Assembly (NCBI GenBank): GCA_027214125.1
Contig: JAPWHF010000007.1
Location: forward strand, 1 to 64,000
Origin: Zoogloeaceae bacterium G21618-S1
GTDB taxonomy: Bacteria > Pseudomonadota > Gammaproteobacteria > Burkholderiales > Rhodocyclaceae
Length of the DNA: 64,000 nt
Direction of reading: 5' to 3'
Shown here: piece after piece, positions 7,731 through 16,217 of the stretch
Numbering within the stretch: the stretch's first letter is position 1
Layout of the letters: the number at the start of each line of letters is the position of its first letter
Notes under the pieces: generated by a model
The model's database searches: none
What the model saw: only the letters and a program-made list of their open reading frames with translations
Told to the model about the DNA's origin: nothing
Program-made: the position numbers and the translations under genes

Positions 7731-8563
7731 GCGTGCGTGAATCGATTCTCCGCGAAATGGGGCTGGGGCCGATTTGGCGTCTGCGCGATGCGCCGGACAC
7801 CGAGGTGCCCGATGTCGAGGCCGTCGCTGATGCGGCTGTGGATGTTGCTCCGGATACGCCGGCCAATCCACCGCTGCGTCGCCTGTCTTCCGAGATGTTG
7901 TCGATGGCACGAAATGCCGATGTGGCCGCTGAGGCGCCGGCAGCCTTGACGTCGGCCGAGTCGCGTGAGCCGCCCGCGGCTGCGGCAGACCTGGATTGGG
8001 ATGCGCTGACGCAAGCGATTCAGGCGTGCCGGGATTGCAGCTTGTGCGAACAGCGCACGCATGCCGTGCCCGGCATCGGCGATCATCAGGCGGATTGGTT
8101 GATTGTGGGCGAAGGCCCGGGCGCCGAAGAAGACGTTCAGGGCCAACCTTTTGTGGGCAAGGCTGGCAAGCTTCTCGACGCCATGCTCAGTGCGATCGGT
8201 CTGGCGCGCGGTGAGAACGTCTACCTCACCAATGCCGTCAAATGTCGCCCGCCCATGAGCCGGCCGCTTGATGCATCGGAACTTGCGGCGTGCTTTCCGT
8301 ATCTCTCCCGTCAGATCGAGTTGATCAAACCGCGTTTGATTGTCGTGCTGGGGCGGCCGGCGGCACAAGCTTTGTTAAATACCGACATTCGTATTGCATC
8401 GGCGCGCGGCCGATGTTTTGATTACCGCGGTATACCGGTGGTGGTGACCTACCATCCGGCCTATTTACTGCGAAATCCCCTCGATAAAGCCAAAGCCTGG
8501 GAAGACCTGTGCTTTGCCCGTCGCCAGATGCGGGATCGCTCATCCGGAAATGGAGACACTTGA
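7727..8563 (+). CDS. Type 4 (Fe-S) uracil-DNA glycosylase family protein
   Basis: 278 residues. After a variable, Ala/Pro-rich N-terminal stretch (about 1-90) comes the glycosylase domain. Cysteines at 101, 104 and 107 and C173 (NAVKCRPP) plus C189 are candidate 4Fe-4S ligands. Motif GEGPGAEEDVQGQPF is at 128-142 and the active-site HPAYLLRNP at 243-251. The family excises uracil from DNA. It overlaps rimI by 4 bases and lemA by 1 base. The unconserved N-terminal tail is common in proteobacterial members of this type. Confidence 0.93.
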   Translation: MSVRESILREMGLGPIWRLRDAPDTEVPDVEAVADAAVDVAPDTPANPPLRRLSSEMLSMARNADVAAEAPAALTSAESREPPAAAADLDWDALTQAIQACRDCSLCEQRTHAVPGIGDHQADWLIVGEGPGAEEDVQGQPFVGKAGKLLDAMLSAIGLARGENVYLTNAVKCRPPMSRPLDASELAACFPYLSRQIELIKPRLIVVLGRPAAQALLNTDIRIASARGRCFDYRGIPVVVTYHPAYLLRNPLDKAKAWEDLCFARRQMRDRSSGNGDT

Positions 8564-9165
8564 TGAAATTTGTTCGCCTGTTGGCCCTTCTTGCGGTGTC
8601 TGCCAGCCTGCTGTCGGGCTGTGGCTACAACCAGATTCAGATCAATGATGAAAAGGTGACCGCTGCCTGGGCCGAAGTGCTTAACCAGTACAAGCGTCGT
8701 GCCGACCTGATCCCCAACCTGGTGAACGTGGTCAAAGGCTATGCCGACCACGAAAAGGAAGTGCTCACCCAGGTGACCGAAGCCCGTGCCGGTGTGGGCA
8801 GCATCAAGGCCACGCCCGAGCTGCTCAACGATCCGGCCGCCATGGCCAACTTCCAGCAGGCTCAGGCCGGACTCAGCGGCGCCTTGTCGCGCCTGATGGT
8901 GGTGGTCGAGCGCTACCCGGATCTCAAAGCCGACGCCAGCTTCCGCGATTTGCAGGCGCAGCTCGAAGGCACCGAAAACCGCGTGACGGTCGCGCGCAAT
9001 CGCTTCATTGAGTCGGTACAGACCTACAACATCTCGGTGCGGACCTTCCCGAACAATCTCACCGCCATGGTGATGGGCTATTCGCCCAAAGCCAGCTTCG
9101 CCGTCGAAAACCCCGAAGCCATCGCTCAGCCGCCCGCCGTCCAGTTCGGTAACGGCAAGCAGTAA
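8563..9165 (+). CDS. lemA: LemA family lipoprotein
   Basis: 200 residues. An N-terminal lipoprotein signal with lipobox LLSGC (Cys at about residue 20) is followed by the LemA four-helix region: VTAAWAEVLNQYKRRADLIP, NLVNVVKGYADHEKEVLTQV and VARNRFIESVQTYN. Function of LemA is poorly defined; it is usually next to TPM-domain (YgcG) genes, as here. ATG 8563 overlaps the previous stop (TGATG). Confidence 0.93.
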   Translation: MKFVRLLALLAVSASLLSGCGYNQIQINDEKVTAAWAEVLNQYKRRADLIPNLVNVVKGYADHEKEVLTQVTEARAGVGSIKATPELLNDPAAMANFQQAQAGLSGALSRLMVVVERYPDLKADASFRDLQAQLEGTENRVTVARNRFIESVQTYNISVRTFPNNLTAMVMGYSPKASFAVENPEAIAQPPAVQFGNGKQ

Positions 9166-10061
9166 TGCAGATGCGTTTGGGCGGGCGCGCGGCGCTCGCA
9201 CTGTGGCTATGCCTGTTGTGCTTTGCCATGCTGCCGCGCATTGGTGTGGCGCAGGCCTTGCAGCCGATTCCGCCGCTCGAAGCGCGGGTGACCGACCTGA
9301 CCGGTTCGCTCAGTACCGGCGAGCGCGACGCGCTTGAGCAACGCCTGGCCGCCTTCGAGCAGACCAAGGGCAGCCAGATTGCGCTGCTGATTGTGCCGAC
9401 AACACAGCCCGAAGCCATTGAGCAGTACAGCATCCGGGTTGTGGACGCCTGGCAGTTGGGCCGAAAGGACGTCGATGATGGCGTGCTGCTGCTGGTCGCC
9501 AAGAACGACCGCAAGCTGCGCATTGAAGTGGGGCGCGGCCTCGAAGGCGTGCTGCCTGACGCCATCGCCAAGCGCATCATCGCCGAACGCATTTCACCCG
9601 CTTTCCGCGAGGGAAGATTTGCGGACGGCCTCTCCGATGGCGTCGATGCGATCCTTGCGCGAATCCAGGGCGAGCCCCTGCCGCCGCCCAGGCAAGTCGA
9701 CGTCAATACGAATGATGTGTTTGATTTGCTGGTGCAGACGCTTTTTGTCGCTGCCATTGCAGCGCCGATTCTGCGTTCCGTTTTCGGGCGCCTCGTTGGT
9801 GCCGGGGTGGGGGCTGTTGCCGGCGGTGGCTGGTGGCTCTTGAGTACCAGTGTGCTGGCCCTGGGTGGCTTGGGTGCGGTCATTGCCGCGCTTGTGGTGA
9901 TCTTTTTCGGGAGTGGTCGCGGCGGTGGACCATGGACCACGGGTTCCGGCCACGGTGGCGGTTTTGGCAGTAGCGGCGGCGGTTGGTCATCAGGCGGTGG
10001 GGGCGGCTTTAGTGGTGGTGGCGGTGGATTCAGTGGCGGCGGCGCCTCGGGAGGCTGGTGA
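9165..10061 (+). CDS. TPM-domain membrane protein (YgcG-like)
   Basis: 298 residues. Signal peptide at the N-terminus, then a TPM domain (about residues 38-165) with VTDLTGSLSTGERDALEQRL, QIALLIVPTTQPE and LRIEVGRGLEGVLPDAIAKR. Two hydrophobic segments follow, and the C-terminus is a Gly/Ser-rich low-complexity tail from about residue 245 that begins GSGRGGGPW. This is the classic YgcG layout. TPM proteins have been tied to photosystem repair and phosphatase activity in plants; the bacterial role is open. Start ATG 9165 overlaps the lemA stop by one base. Confidence 0.92.
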   Translation: MQMRLGGRAALALWLCLLCFAMLPRIGVAQALQPIPPLEARVTDLTGSLSTGERDALEQRLAAFEQTKGSQIALLIVPTTQPEAIEQYSIRVVDAWQLGRKDVDDGVLLLVAKNDRKLRIEVGRGLEGVLPDAIAKRIIAERISPAFREGRFADGLSDGVDAILARIQGEPLPPPRQVDVNTNDVFDLLVQTLFVAAIAAPILRSVFGRLVGAGVGAVAGGGWWLLSTSVLALGGLGAVIAALVVIFFGSGRGGGPWTTGSGHGGGFGSSGGGWSSGGGGGFSGGGGGFSGGGASGGW

Positions 10062-10558
10062 TGGATTTGAAACGCATGCTTCGCCATCTGATGATTCCGA
10101 CCTGGCAGGTGAAACGCCGCTTTCCCGAGCCCCTGCTGGCGCAGGTTGAAGCGGCGATCAAGGCCTCTGAAGCGGCGCATCGGGGCGAGATCGGATTTGC
10201 TATCGAAGGCGGCCTGGACCTGCCCGAACTGTTGCGTGGGGTCAGCCCGCGCCAGCGGGCGCTGGACGCGTTTGCGTCCCTGGGGATCTGGGACACCGAG
10301 GAAAATACCGGGGTGCTGGTGTACATCCAGTACGCCGACCGCGCGGTCGAGATTGTGGCTGATCGCGGTATTTCGCGGCATGTAGCGCCGGAAGAGTGGC
10401 AGGCGATTTGCCGGGCGCTTGAAGCGTGTTTTCGTGAGAGTGACTACGCCACGGGATGTGCGGCGGCGGTGACCGCCATCGGTGAGCTGATTGCAGCACA
10501 CTTTCCGAAGACCGATCGCAATCCGAACGAACTGCCGAATCGACCGGTGATTCTGTAG
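10061..10558 (+). CDS. Second TPM-domain protein, cytosolic
   Basis: 165 residues with a TPM-like domain: LLAQVEAAIKASEAAHRGEI, GIWDTEENTGVLVYIQYADR and VEIVADRGISRHV. There is no signal peptide. It follows the YgcG-like gene with a one-base overlap (TGATG), the third gene of a lemA-TPM-TPM trio that is common in betaproteobacteria. A GTG three bases upstream could also start it. Confidence 0.88.
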   Translation: MDLKRMLRHLMIPTWQVKRRFPEPLLAQVEAAIKASEAAHRGEIGFAIEGGLDLPELLRGVSPRQRALDAFASLGIWDTEENTGVLVYIQYADRAVEIVADRGISRHVAPEEWQAICRALEACFRESDYATGCAAAVTAIGELIAAHFPKTDRNPNELPNRPVIL

Positions 10559-10666
10559 CGCTGGCGTGCCGTCGCCCCGATGGGCAAGGCACGAAGGCGC
10601 AGGGTGGTCAGCTCGCTACAAATCCGGCGTTTGATGCGGTTCAGCCGCGTGCCGCCACGCCGGCAA

Positions 10667-11920
10667 TCAGTGTGTCGTCGAATCGTCCAGATGCGCTACG
10701 TCGTCGGAGATGCGCTGGTTGGCGTGGTGGGCTTTTTGCACCAGATACATGGTGCCGGCCACGAACAGGCCGAACAAGATGATCACGATGTTGATCGACA
10801 GGCCCCACATGATGAGCAGCGCATAGAGCCCGGTCATGATCAGGATGGACAGGTTTTCGTTGAAATTTTGCACCGCGATCGAGTGGCCCGCGCCCATCAG
10901 GATGTGGCCGCGGTGCTGGAGCAGGGCGTTCATTGGCACGACAAAGAAGCCGGCCAGTGCGCCGATCAGAATGAGTAGCACAATGGCGATGGTCTCGTTG
11001 GTGACCATGGTCATCACCAGCACCATCAAACCCATGCCGATACCCATCGGTATCACCCGCACCGATTTGCGCAGCGTCACGTAGCGTGCTGCAAGTACGG
11101 CGCCGATCGCCACGCCGATGGCGACCACGCCCTGAAGCATGGTGGCGCTGGAAAGATCCATCCCCAACGCATGCTCGGCCCACTTGTACACAATGAATTG
11201 CAGCGTGGCGCCGGCACCCCAGAACAGCGTGGTGACAGCCAGTGAAATCTGACCGAGCTTGTCGCGCCACAGCAGCTTGAGGCAGTGGGTGAAGTCGTGC
11301 AGCAGATAAATCGGATTCTTCTTGAGTGTCTTGTGGTCGACGCCGGTGTCGGGAATGAACAGATTGAAAGTTGCCGCGATGACATAGATGACACCGACGA
11401 TCAGCAGCGCCGCCTGGAAGGGACCATTACCAAAGGGCAGCGACAGACTTTGGAGGAAGTGGCTGACATCGTCGCGAATCAGCGCGCCGCCGATGACCGT
11501 GCCGAGGATGATCGCACCCACGGTCAGCCCTTCGATCCAGCCATTGGCCACCACCAGCAAGCGGTGGGGCAGATATTCGGTGAGGATGCCGTACTTGGCC
11601 GGCGAATAGGCAGCAGCGCCGAGGCCGACCACGGCGTAGGCAAACAGGGGATGGGCGCCGAGCACCATCATCGCGCAGCCACCAATCTTGATGGTGTTGC
11701 TGATCAGCATTACCCGCCACTTGGGCATCGAGTCGGCAAAGGCGCCGACGAAGGCGGCAAGGGCCACGTACGACACGGTGAAGAACAGCTTGAGGAGTGG
11801 TTCGTATTCCTGCGGCGCTTGCATTTCGCGGAGCAGGCCAATGGAGGCAATGAGCAGCGCATTGTCGGCCAGCGCCGAAAAAAACTGTGCCGCCATGATG
11901 ATGTAGAAGCCGCGATTCAT
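10667..11920 (-). CDS. lplT: Lysophospholipid transporter LplT (MFS)
   Basis: 417 residues and about 12 hydrophobic segments, with the LplT start MNRGFYIIMAAQFFSALADN and the loop GAAAYSPAKYGILTEYLP, which distinguish it from other MFS proteins. LplT flips lysophospholipids across the inner membrane for re-acylation. No acyltransferase (aas) gene is adjacent. It is divergent from a LysR gene across 166 bases. Confidence 0.93.
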   Translation of the reverse strand: MNRGFYIIMAAQFFSALADNALLIASIGLLREMQAPQEYEPLLKLFFTVSYVALAAFVGAFADSMPKWRVMLISNTIKIGGCAMMVLGAHPLFAYAVVGLGAAAYSPAKYGILTEYLPHRLLVVANGWIEGLTVGAIILGTVIGGALIRDDVSHFLQSLSLPFGNGPFQAALLIVGVIYVIAATFNLFIPDTGVDHKTLKKNPIYLLHDFTHCLKLLWRDKLGQISLAVTTLFWGAGATLQFIVYKWAEHALGMDLSSATMLQGVVAIGVAIGAVLAARYVTLRKSVRVIPMGIGMGLMVLVMTMVTNETIAIVLLILIGALAGFFVVPMNALLQHRGHILMGAGHSIAVQNFNENLSILIMTGLYALLIMWGLSINIVIILFGLFVAGTMYLVQKAHHANQRISDDVAHLDDSTTH

Positions 11921-12066
11921 CGTTTTCTAATGGCGGGGGCGCAGGATTGACGAAGGTCGGTTTATACCATGACCGCGGTGACGGTGTGACCGGGTCAGAT
12001 CAAGGCTGTGACAATTCGGGCACGGCAGAGCGGCGAGGCCGAATCTGTGGTGAAATGCGGATGTCA

Positions 12067-12081
12067 ATAAATGTGGTTTAT
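12067..12081 (+). promoter_or_regulatory. Inverted repeat ahead of the LysR gene, possible autoregulatory site
   Basis: ATAAA-TGTGG-TTTAT is a perfect 5-bp inverted repeat with a T-N11-A core. It ends 5 bases before the LysR start at 12087, so a bound repressor would block initiation. The rest of the 166-base gap to lplT shows no other strong signal. Confidence 0.4.
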
Positions 12082-12086
12082 CAATC

Positions 12087-12992
12087 ATGGCTGATCGTCG
12101 CCTGCAGGTTTTCAATGCCGTTGTGAAATACGGCTCTTTCACCCGCGCCGCGGAGCGTCTTTTCATGACGCAGCCTGCGGTCACCTTTCAGATCAAGCAG
12201 CTTGAGGAGCACTTCAATACCCGCTTGCTCGAGCGCGGTCACGGCTATGCCACGCTCACGCCGGCCGGCGAGATCGTGCACAACTACGCCGAGAAAATCC
12301 TCGGCCTCAATGAAGAGATGGAGTCGCGGGTCTCGGAGCTGACCGACGAGTTATCCGGCACGCTCAATATCGGCACCAGCACCACCATCGCCGCCTACTG
12401 GTTGCCGAAAATTCTCGAAGGCTTCAAGCGCCAATACCCGCGGGTGATTCCGCGGGTGAGCGTGGGCAACTCCAGCATGGTGGCGGGGCGGGTGGCCAAC
12501 CGCGACCTTGATCTCGGCCTGATCGAGATTGTCACCGACGATCCCTCGTTGGAGCGCCGCGGTGCCGCGCAGGACGAATTGATGGTGATCTGCAGCCCAC
12601 GTCATCCGCTGGCCCGCGAAGCCACCTTGTCTGCCGCCCAACTGCTGCAGCATCCGTTTATTACGCGCGAACCGGGCAATGCCATCCGCGATCTGGCGGA
12701 TCAATATTTCGAGGCCGCCGGTATTGGCATGGAAGAGGTGAGCGTTGCGGCCGAGTTGGGCTCCTTGGCCGCGGTCAAGCAGCTTGCCGCCGAGGGTTTT
12801 GGTTTCGGCATTGCCTCGCATGCTGCGATCCAGCGTGACATTGGCGAGGGGCGTATCGCCGCCGTACCGCTAACGCCCAAGCTCTACACGCCGCTGGAAG
12901 TCATCTTTCCTAAAGACAAGTTCCGCTCGCGGCTGATTACCACCTTTGCGGAATTTGCCGTCGAGCAACTGGCCGCCGGCGCGCAACGTTAA
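12087..12992 (+). CDS. LysR-type transcriptional regulator
   Basis: 301 residues. Winged-helix domain at about 1-65 (VVKYGSFTRAAERLFMTQPA), then an effector-binding domain with GTLNIGTSTTIAAYWLPKIL and VANRDLDLGLIEI. The regulator class is clear, but the inducer and targets are not. The radA start lies 2 bases after its stop, so the two may be co-transcribed; the divergent neighbour lplT is another candidate target. Confidence 0.93.
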   Translation: MADRRLQVFNAVVKYGSFTRAAERLFMTQPAVTFQIKQLEEHFNTRLLERGHGYATLTPAGEIVHNYAEKILGLNEEMESRVSELTDELSGTLNIGTSTTIAAYWLPKILEGFKRQYPRVIPRVSVGNSSMVAGRVANRDLDLGLIEIVTDDPSLERRGAAQDELMVICSPRHPLAREATLSAAQLLQHPFITREPGNAIRDLADQYFEAAGIGMEEVSVAAELGSLAAVKQLAAEGFGFGIASHAAIQRDIGEGRIAAVPLTPKLYTPLEVIFPKDKFRSRLITTFAEFAVEQLAAGAQR

Positions 12993-12994
12993 GC

Positions 12995-14371
12995 ATGGCC
13001 ACCAAAGCAAAATCACGCAGCAATTTTGTCTGCAACGAATGCGGCGGGAGCACGCCGCGCTGGCAAGGACAGTGCCCGAATTGCCACCAATGGAACACCA
13101 TCGTCGAAACCGTGGCGGAGTCGAGCAGCGGGCCGAGCCGTTTCGCCGCGCTGGCCGGTACCACCAGCGGCTTGCGCGCGCTGTCCGATATCGAGCCACG
13201 TGAAGAGCCGCGTATCTCAACCGGTATCGGCGAGTTCGATCGCGTACTCGGTGGCGGGTTGGTGGCGGGAGGTGTGGTGCTGATCGGCGGCGATCCCGGT
13301 ATTGGCAAGTCCACCTTGCTGCTGCAAGCGCTGGCGGTGCTCGCGCCGCATCACAAAGTGATTTACGTCAGCGGCGAAGAATCCGCCGACCAGGTCGCCC
13401 TGCGCGCGCAGCGTCTGCAACTGCCCACCGAAGGCCTGCAACTGCTACCCGAGATCGGCCTCGAAGCCATACTCGGCACGCTCGCCGCTGCCCGGCCGCG
13501 CATTGCCGTCATCGACTCCATCCAGACGCTGTACTCCGACGCCTACAGCTCCGCCCCCGGTTCGGTCACCCAGGTGCGCGAATGCGCTGCCCAGCTCACC
13601 CGTTTTGCCAAGCAAAGCGGCACCAGCCTGATCCTTGTCGGTCATGTCACCAAAGACGGCAGCCTCGCCGGCCCGCGCGTGCTCGAGCACATGGTCGACA
13701 CCGTGCTCTATTTCGAGGGCGACACCCACTCCAGCTTCCGCCTGGTGCGCGCCTTCAAGAACCGCTTCGGCGCGGTCAATGAACTCGGCGTCTTCGCCAT
13801 GACCGACCGCGGCCTGCGTCCGGTCTCCAACCCCTCGGCCATCTTCCTCTCACAACACAGCCAGCCCGTCGCCGGCGCCTGCGTGCTGGTCACGCAAGAA
13901 GGCACCCGCCCGCTGCTGGTCGAGGTTCAAGCCCTGGTCGACAGCAGTCACGCCCCCAGCCCGCGCCGCCTCAGCGTCGGCCTGGAGCAGAACCGCCTCG
14001 CCATGCTGCTCGCCGTCGCTCACCGCCACGCCGGCATCCAGTGCGCAGATCAAGACGTGTTCGTCAATGCCGTTGGCGGCGTCAAAATTACCGAACCCGC
14101 GGCCGACCTCGCCGTACTGCTGGCCATCGTCTCCTCACTCAAGAACAAACCGCTTCCCGCCCAGCTCGCCGTCTTCGGCGAAGTCGGCCTCGCCGGCGAG
14201 ATCCGCCCCGCGCCACGCGGGCAAGAACGCCTCAAAGAAGCCGCCAAACTCGGCTTCACCCATGGCATCGTGCCCAAGGCCAATGCGCCGAAGGGCGGGG
14301 TGAAGGGGATCGAGGTGATTGCGGTGGATCGGGTGGAGGAGGCGATTTCTCGGGTGTCGGGGTTGGGGTGA
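12995..14371 (+). CDS. radA: DNA repair protein RadA/Sms
   Basis: 458 residues. N-terminal C4 zinc finger (C13, C16, C28, C31: CNECGG...GQCPNC). RecA-like core with Walker A GGDPGIGKST near residue 93-102 and the RadA-specific FKNRFGAVNE motif. A Lon-like C-terminal domain includes VNAVGGVKITEPAADLAVLL. RadA drives branch migration in recombination intermediates. Length matches the family (about 455). Confidence 0.96.
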   Translation: MATKAKSRSNFVCNECGGSTPRWQGQCPNCHQWNTIVETVAESSSGPSRFAALAGTTSGLRALSDIEPREEPRISTGIGEFDRVLGGGLVAGGVVLIGGDPGIGKSTLLLQALAVLAPHHKVIYVSGEESADQVALRAQRLQLPTEGLQLLPEIGLEAILGTLAAARPRIAVIDSIQTLYSDAYSSAPGSVTQVRECAAQLTRFAKQSGTSLILVGHVTKDGSLAGPRVLEHMVDTVLYFEGDTHSSFRLVRAFKNRFGAVNELGVFAMTDRGLRPVSNPSAIFLSQHSQPVAGACVLVTQEGTRPLLVEVQALVDSSHAPSPRRLSVGLEQNRLAMLLAVAHRHAGIQCADQDVFVNAVGGVKITEPAADLAVLLAIVSSLKNKPLPAQLAVFGEVGLAGEIRPAPRGQERLKEAAKLGFTHGIVPKANAPKGGVKGIEVIAVDRVEEAISRVSGLG

Positions 14372-14462
14372 TGGGTGGGGTGCCTGCCGGGTTGCAGACA
14401 ACGAAGCCCAACGACAGGGGGCAAAGGACGGTGTCGGGGCTGGACGATTGATCTAGCAGCCG

Positions 14463-14496
14463 TTCCCGGGCGCCGCTTCGCGGCATCCGGGCGACG
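14463..14496. repeat. Single REP-like palindrome
   Basis: CCCGGGCGCCGCTTCGCGGC followed by ATCCGGG forms an imperfect hairpin. The reverse complement (GTCGCCCGGATGC...) resembles the GTAG-headed REP units at 15.0 and 16.2 kb. The 178-base gap between radA and the next gene otherwise holds no gene I can support. Confidence 0.6.
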
Positions 14497-14549
14497 AACT
14501 GCAGCAGAGCACTAATCGATTCGGCAACGATTCAAATGGAAGGGGTGGA

Positions 14550-14957
14550 ATGGGCGATCACGCAGAACCAAGCTGTACGTGCCCTGCGTGCCACGCATCG
14601 CTCGACGCTCGAAAGGCTGTTCGCGCCAACCCGGGTTTTCCATATTCCTGCCCGGGATGTGGAAAGCCGTTGCATCCAAGAGTGCTTATCTGGTCGTTTG
14701 GTGTGCTCGCTGAGATCGTCTGTGGCTTTGCGAGCGGGAGCGTGATTGGCGTTTCCCTGCTCATGCTTGTGGGACCAACGCCATGGGTTTTCGCCACGTA
14801 CTGCGGTGTCGCATTGGGCGTTTTCGTGGTGATTCACGGGCGTTTGGTGCACCAGTTGAGACCGACGATGGTGGTTGGCCATTCCGCGTCGAAGGTTGCG
14901 TGGTACATCGGTACAACCGTCTTGATCGCGTTATTCCTCTGGCACGATTTTGGATAG
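14550..14957 (+). CDS. Zinc-ribbon membrane protein of unknown function
   Basis: 135 residues. Two CxxC pairs near the N-terminus (CPAC and CPGC, about residues 11-14 and 34-37) make a likely zinc ribbon. Three hydrophobic segments follow (VLIWSFGVLAEIVCGFASG; MLVGPTPWVFATYCGVALGV; VAWYIGTTVLIALFLW). No named family is recognised. AGGGG lies 5-9 bases upstream of the ATG. It sits between REP-like sequences on both sides, in a stretch that looks accessory. Confidence 0.65.
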   Translation: MGDHAEPSCTCPACHASLDARKAVRANPGFPYSCPGCGKPLHPRVLIWSFGVLAEIVCGFASGSVIGVSLLMLVGPTPWVFATYCGVALGVFVVIHGRLVHQLRPTMVVGHSASKVAWYIGTTVLIALFLWHDFG

Positions 14958-15001
14958 AGACGTTCTCTGTCTGCGTCGCGGTTGGTCCTGTTGCGTTACG
15001 C

Positions 15002-15095
15002 GCAGCCCGGATGCCCGCCTGCAAGGCCTGAATCCGGGGGCAACGGTTGAATGAGGCACCGCTCCCGGATTTCGCTTCGGTGCATCCGGCCTACG
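15002..15095. repeat. 94-bp inverted REP pair, copy 1
   Basis: Two REP units face each other: a left unit GCAGCCCGGATGC...GAATCCGGGGGC and a right unit GCTCCCGGATTTCGC...GCATCCGGCCTACG. The same layout, same length and near-identical middle (GAGGCACCGCTCCCGGATT) recur at 16165-16258. The ends carry GTAG-type tetranucleotides, as in RAYT-associated REPs. Confidence 0.8.
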
Positions 15096-15192
15096 AGAAT
15101 CGCCGTCTGGCGTCTTGAATCGGCTTCGTGCTTGGAGCGGGCCGTCAGATGTGTGCATACTCGGCACGAAGAGAACGTGTGGGGACCGCTAC

Positions 15193-15483
15193 GTGGACAG
15201 ACAACAAACCATCGCGCTGCTGGGGAGAAGCAAGCCTGAGTTGGCGCGGCAGTTCGGTGTCACGCGGCTGAGGCTGTTCGGTTCGACGGCACGGGATGCG
15301 GCGACCGAGCGTAGCGACGTCGACGTGCTGGTCGCCTTCGACGGACCGGCAACGTCGGAGCGCTATTTCGGCGTCCAGTTCTATCTTGAAGATCTGCTGG
15401 GGGTGCCGGTTGATCTTGTCACCGAGAAGGCGCTGCGCGAGGAGCTGAGGCCCTTCGTGGAAAAGGAATGCGTAGATGTCTGA
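15193..15483 (+). CDS. mntA: MntA-type nucleotidyltransferase antitoxin
   Basis: 96 residues. It carries the minimal nucleotidyltransferase motif GSx10DxD (G30-S31, D42-V-D44) and a third acidic residue in VPVDLVTEKAL. MntA antitoxins inactivate their HEPN partner by adding AMP units to it. GTG 15193 is chosen because the conserved fold starts there and GGGG lies about 9 bases upstream; an in-frame ATG at 15115 would add 26 unrelated residues. Overlaps the toxin gene by 8 bases. Confidence 0.88.
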   Translation: MDRQQTIALLGRSKPELARQFGVTRLRLFGSTARDAATERSDVDVLVAFDGPATSERYFGVQFYLEDLLGVPVDLVTEKALREELRPFVEKECVDV

Positions 15484-15832
15484 AGCGCCAGCGCGCGAAT
15501 GGCGCTTCTATCTCGATGACATGATTGGCTTCGCCGAGAAGGTGCTGGCGTACACCGACGGCTTCGATCAGGCGGCCTTTGTTGCAAGTTCGCTGGCCTA
15601 CGACGCCACCTTGCGAAACCTCGAATTGATCGGCGAGGCGGCAACGCATGTGCCCGATGCAATGCGTAGCGCCCATCCGGAGATCGCGTGGCGCATGATC
15701 ATTGCCACCCGGAACCGTTTGATTCACGGTTACCTGGGCATTGACGATGACACTTTGTGGAGCATCATCCAGGACGACGTGCCGGCGCTGCTGCCCTTGC
15801 TCAAACAGATGAAGGCATCGACTCGGTCATGA
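15476..15832 (+). CDS. hepT: HepT-type HEPN ribonuclease toxin
   Basis: 118 residues, the all-helical DUF86/HepT fold. The HEPN catalytic motif R-x4-H-x-Y is intact: R79, H84, Y86 in RNRLIHGY. The tyrosine is the site that MntA partners modify in characterised systems. NLELIGEAATHVPDAMR is also typical. It directly follows and overlaps the mntA antitoxin, giving an apparently intact type VII-like toxin-antitoxin pair. The stop overlaps the start of the next reading frame (ATGA). Confidence 0.9.
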   Translation: MSEAPAREWRFYLDDMIGFAEKVLAYTDGFDQAAFVASSLAYDATLRNLELIGEAATHVPDAMRSAHPEIAWRMIIATRNRLIHGYLGIDDDTLWSIIQDDVPALLPLLKQMKASTRS

Positions 15833-16217
15833 AGCCCGGTAGCGTGAAAATCGTCGATCGGGTGTCGCCCATCGAGGCGATCAAACGGCTCGACGAGGAC
15901 GACCTGTTGTTTCTCAACCGTTTGATCGTCGAACGCCTGAAGCCCATCTCGCAGGCGAAAGTACCCTGCTCATGGGCAGCTTTACGGTGGGTGATCGCGT
16001 AGGGTTTCAAGCGCCGCATGGTCAGGGGCTGGAGGGTGTCGTCCTGTGCTTGAACAAAAAGACGGTCAGCGTCGTGACCGACGATCGCCGCCAATGGAAT
16101 GTGGCGCCTGGCTTGTTGCATCTGGATCGCAACGGTGGGGACGAAACACAGCGGATGATAGGCGGTAGCCTGGATGCAGGCCTGCAAGGCCGGAATCCGA
16201 GGCCGGTGGTTGATTGA
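15829..16217 (+). pseudogene. Small gene broken by a one-base frameshift near 15958-15963
   Basis: Frame 1 from ATG 15829 encodes IVDRVSPIEAIKRLDEDDLL and LNRLIVERLKPISQAK, then runs on without sense to a stop at 16002. The adjacent frame then encodes STLLMGSFTVGDRVGF and LNKKTVSVVTDDRRQWNVAP. Joined at QAK-STLLMGSF they look like one small protein with a C-terminal SH3/KOW-like beta domain. One missing A in the GCGAAAGTACC stretch explains the break. The second frame ends inside REP copy 2, so the last 18 or so residues are repeat-derived. The two pieces could also be separate proteins, the second starting at ATG 15972. Function unknown. Confidence 0.6.

Noticed and set aside
15950-15975. 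Programmed -1 frameshift joining the two halves of the broken gene
   Set aside because: The GCGAAAG stretch is not a good slippery heptamer: after a -1 slip the codon would pair as GAA with a Lys tRNA, and no strong downstream structure is obvious. A one-base deletion is simpler.
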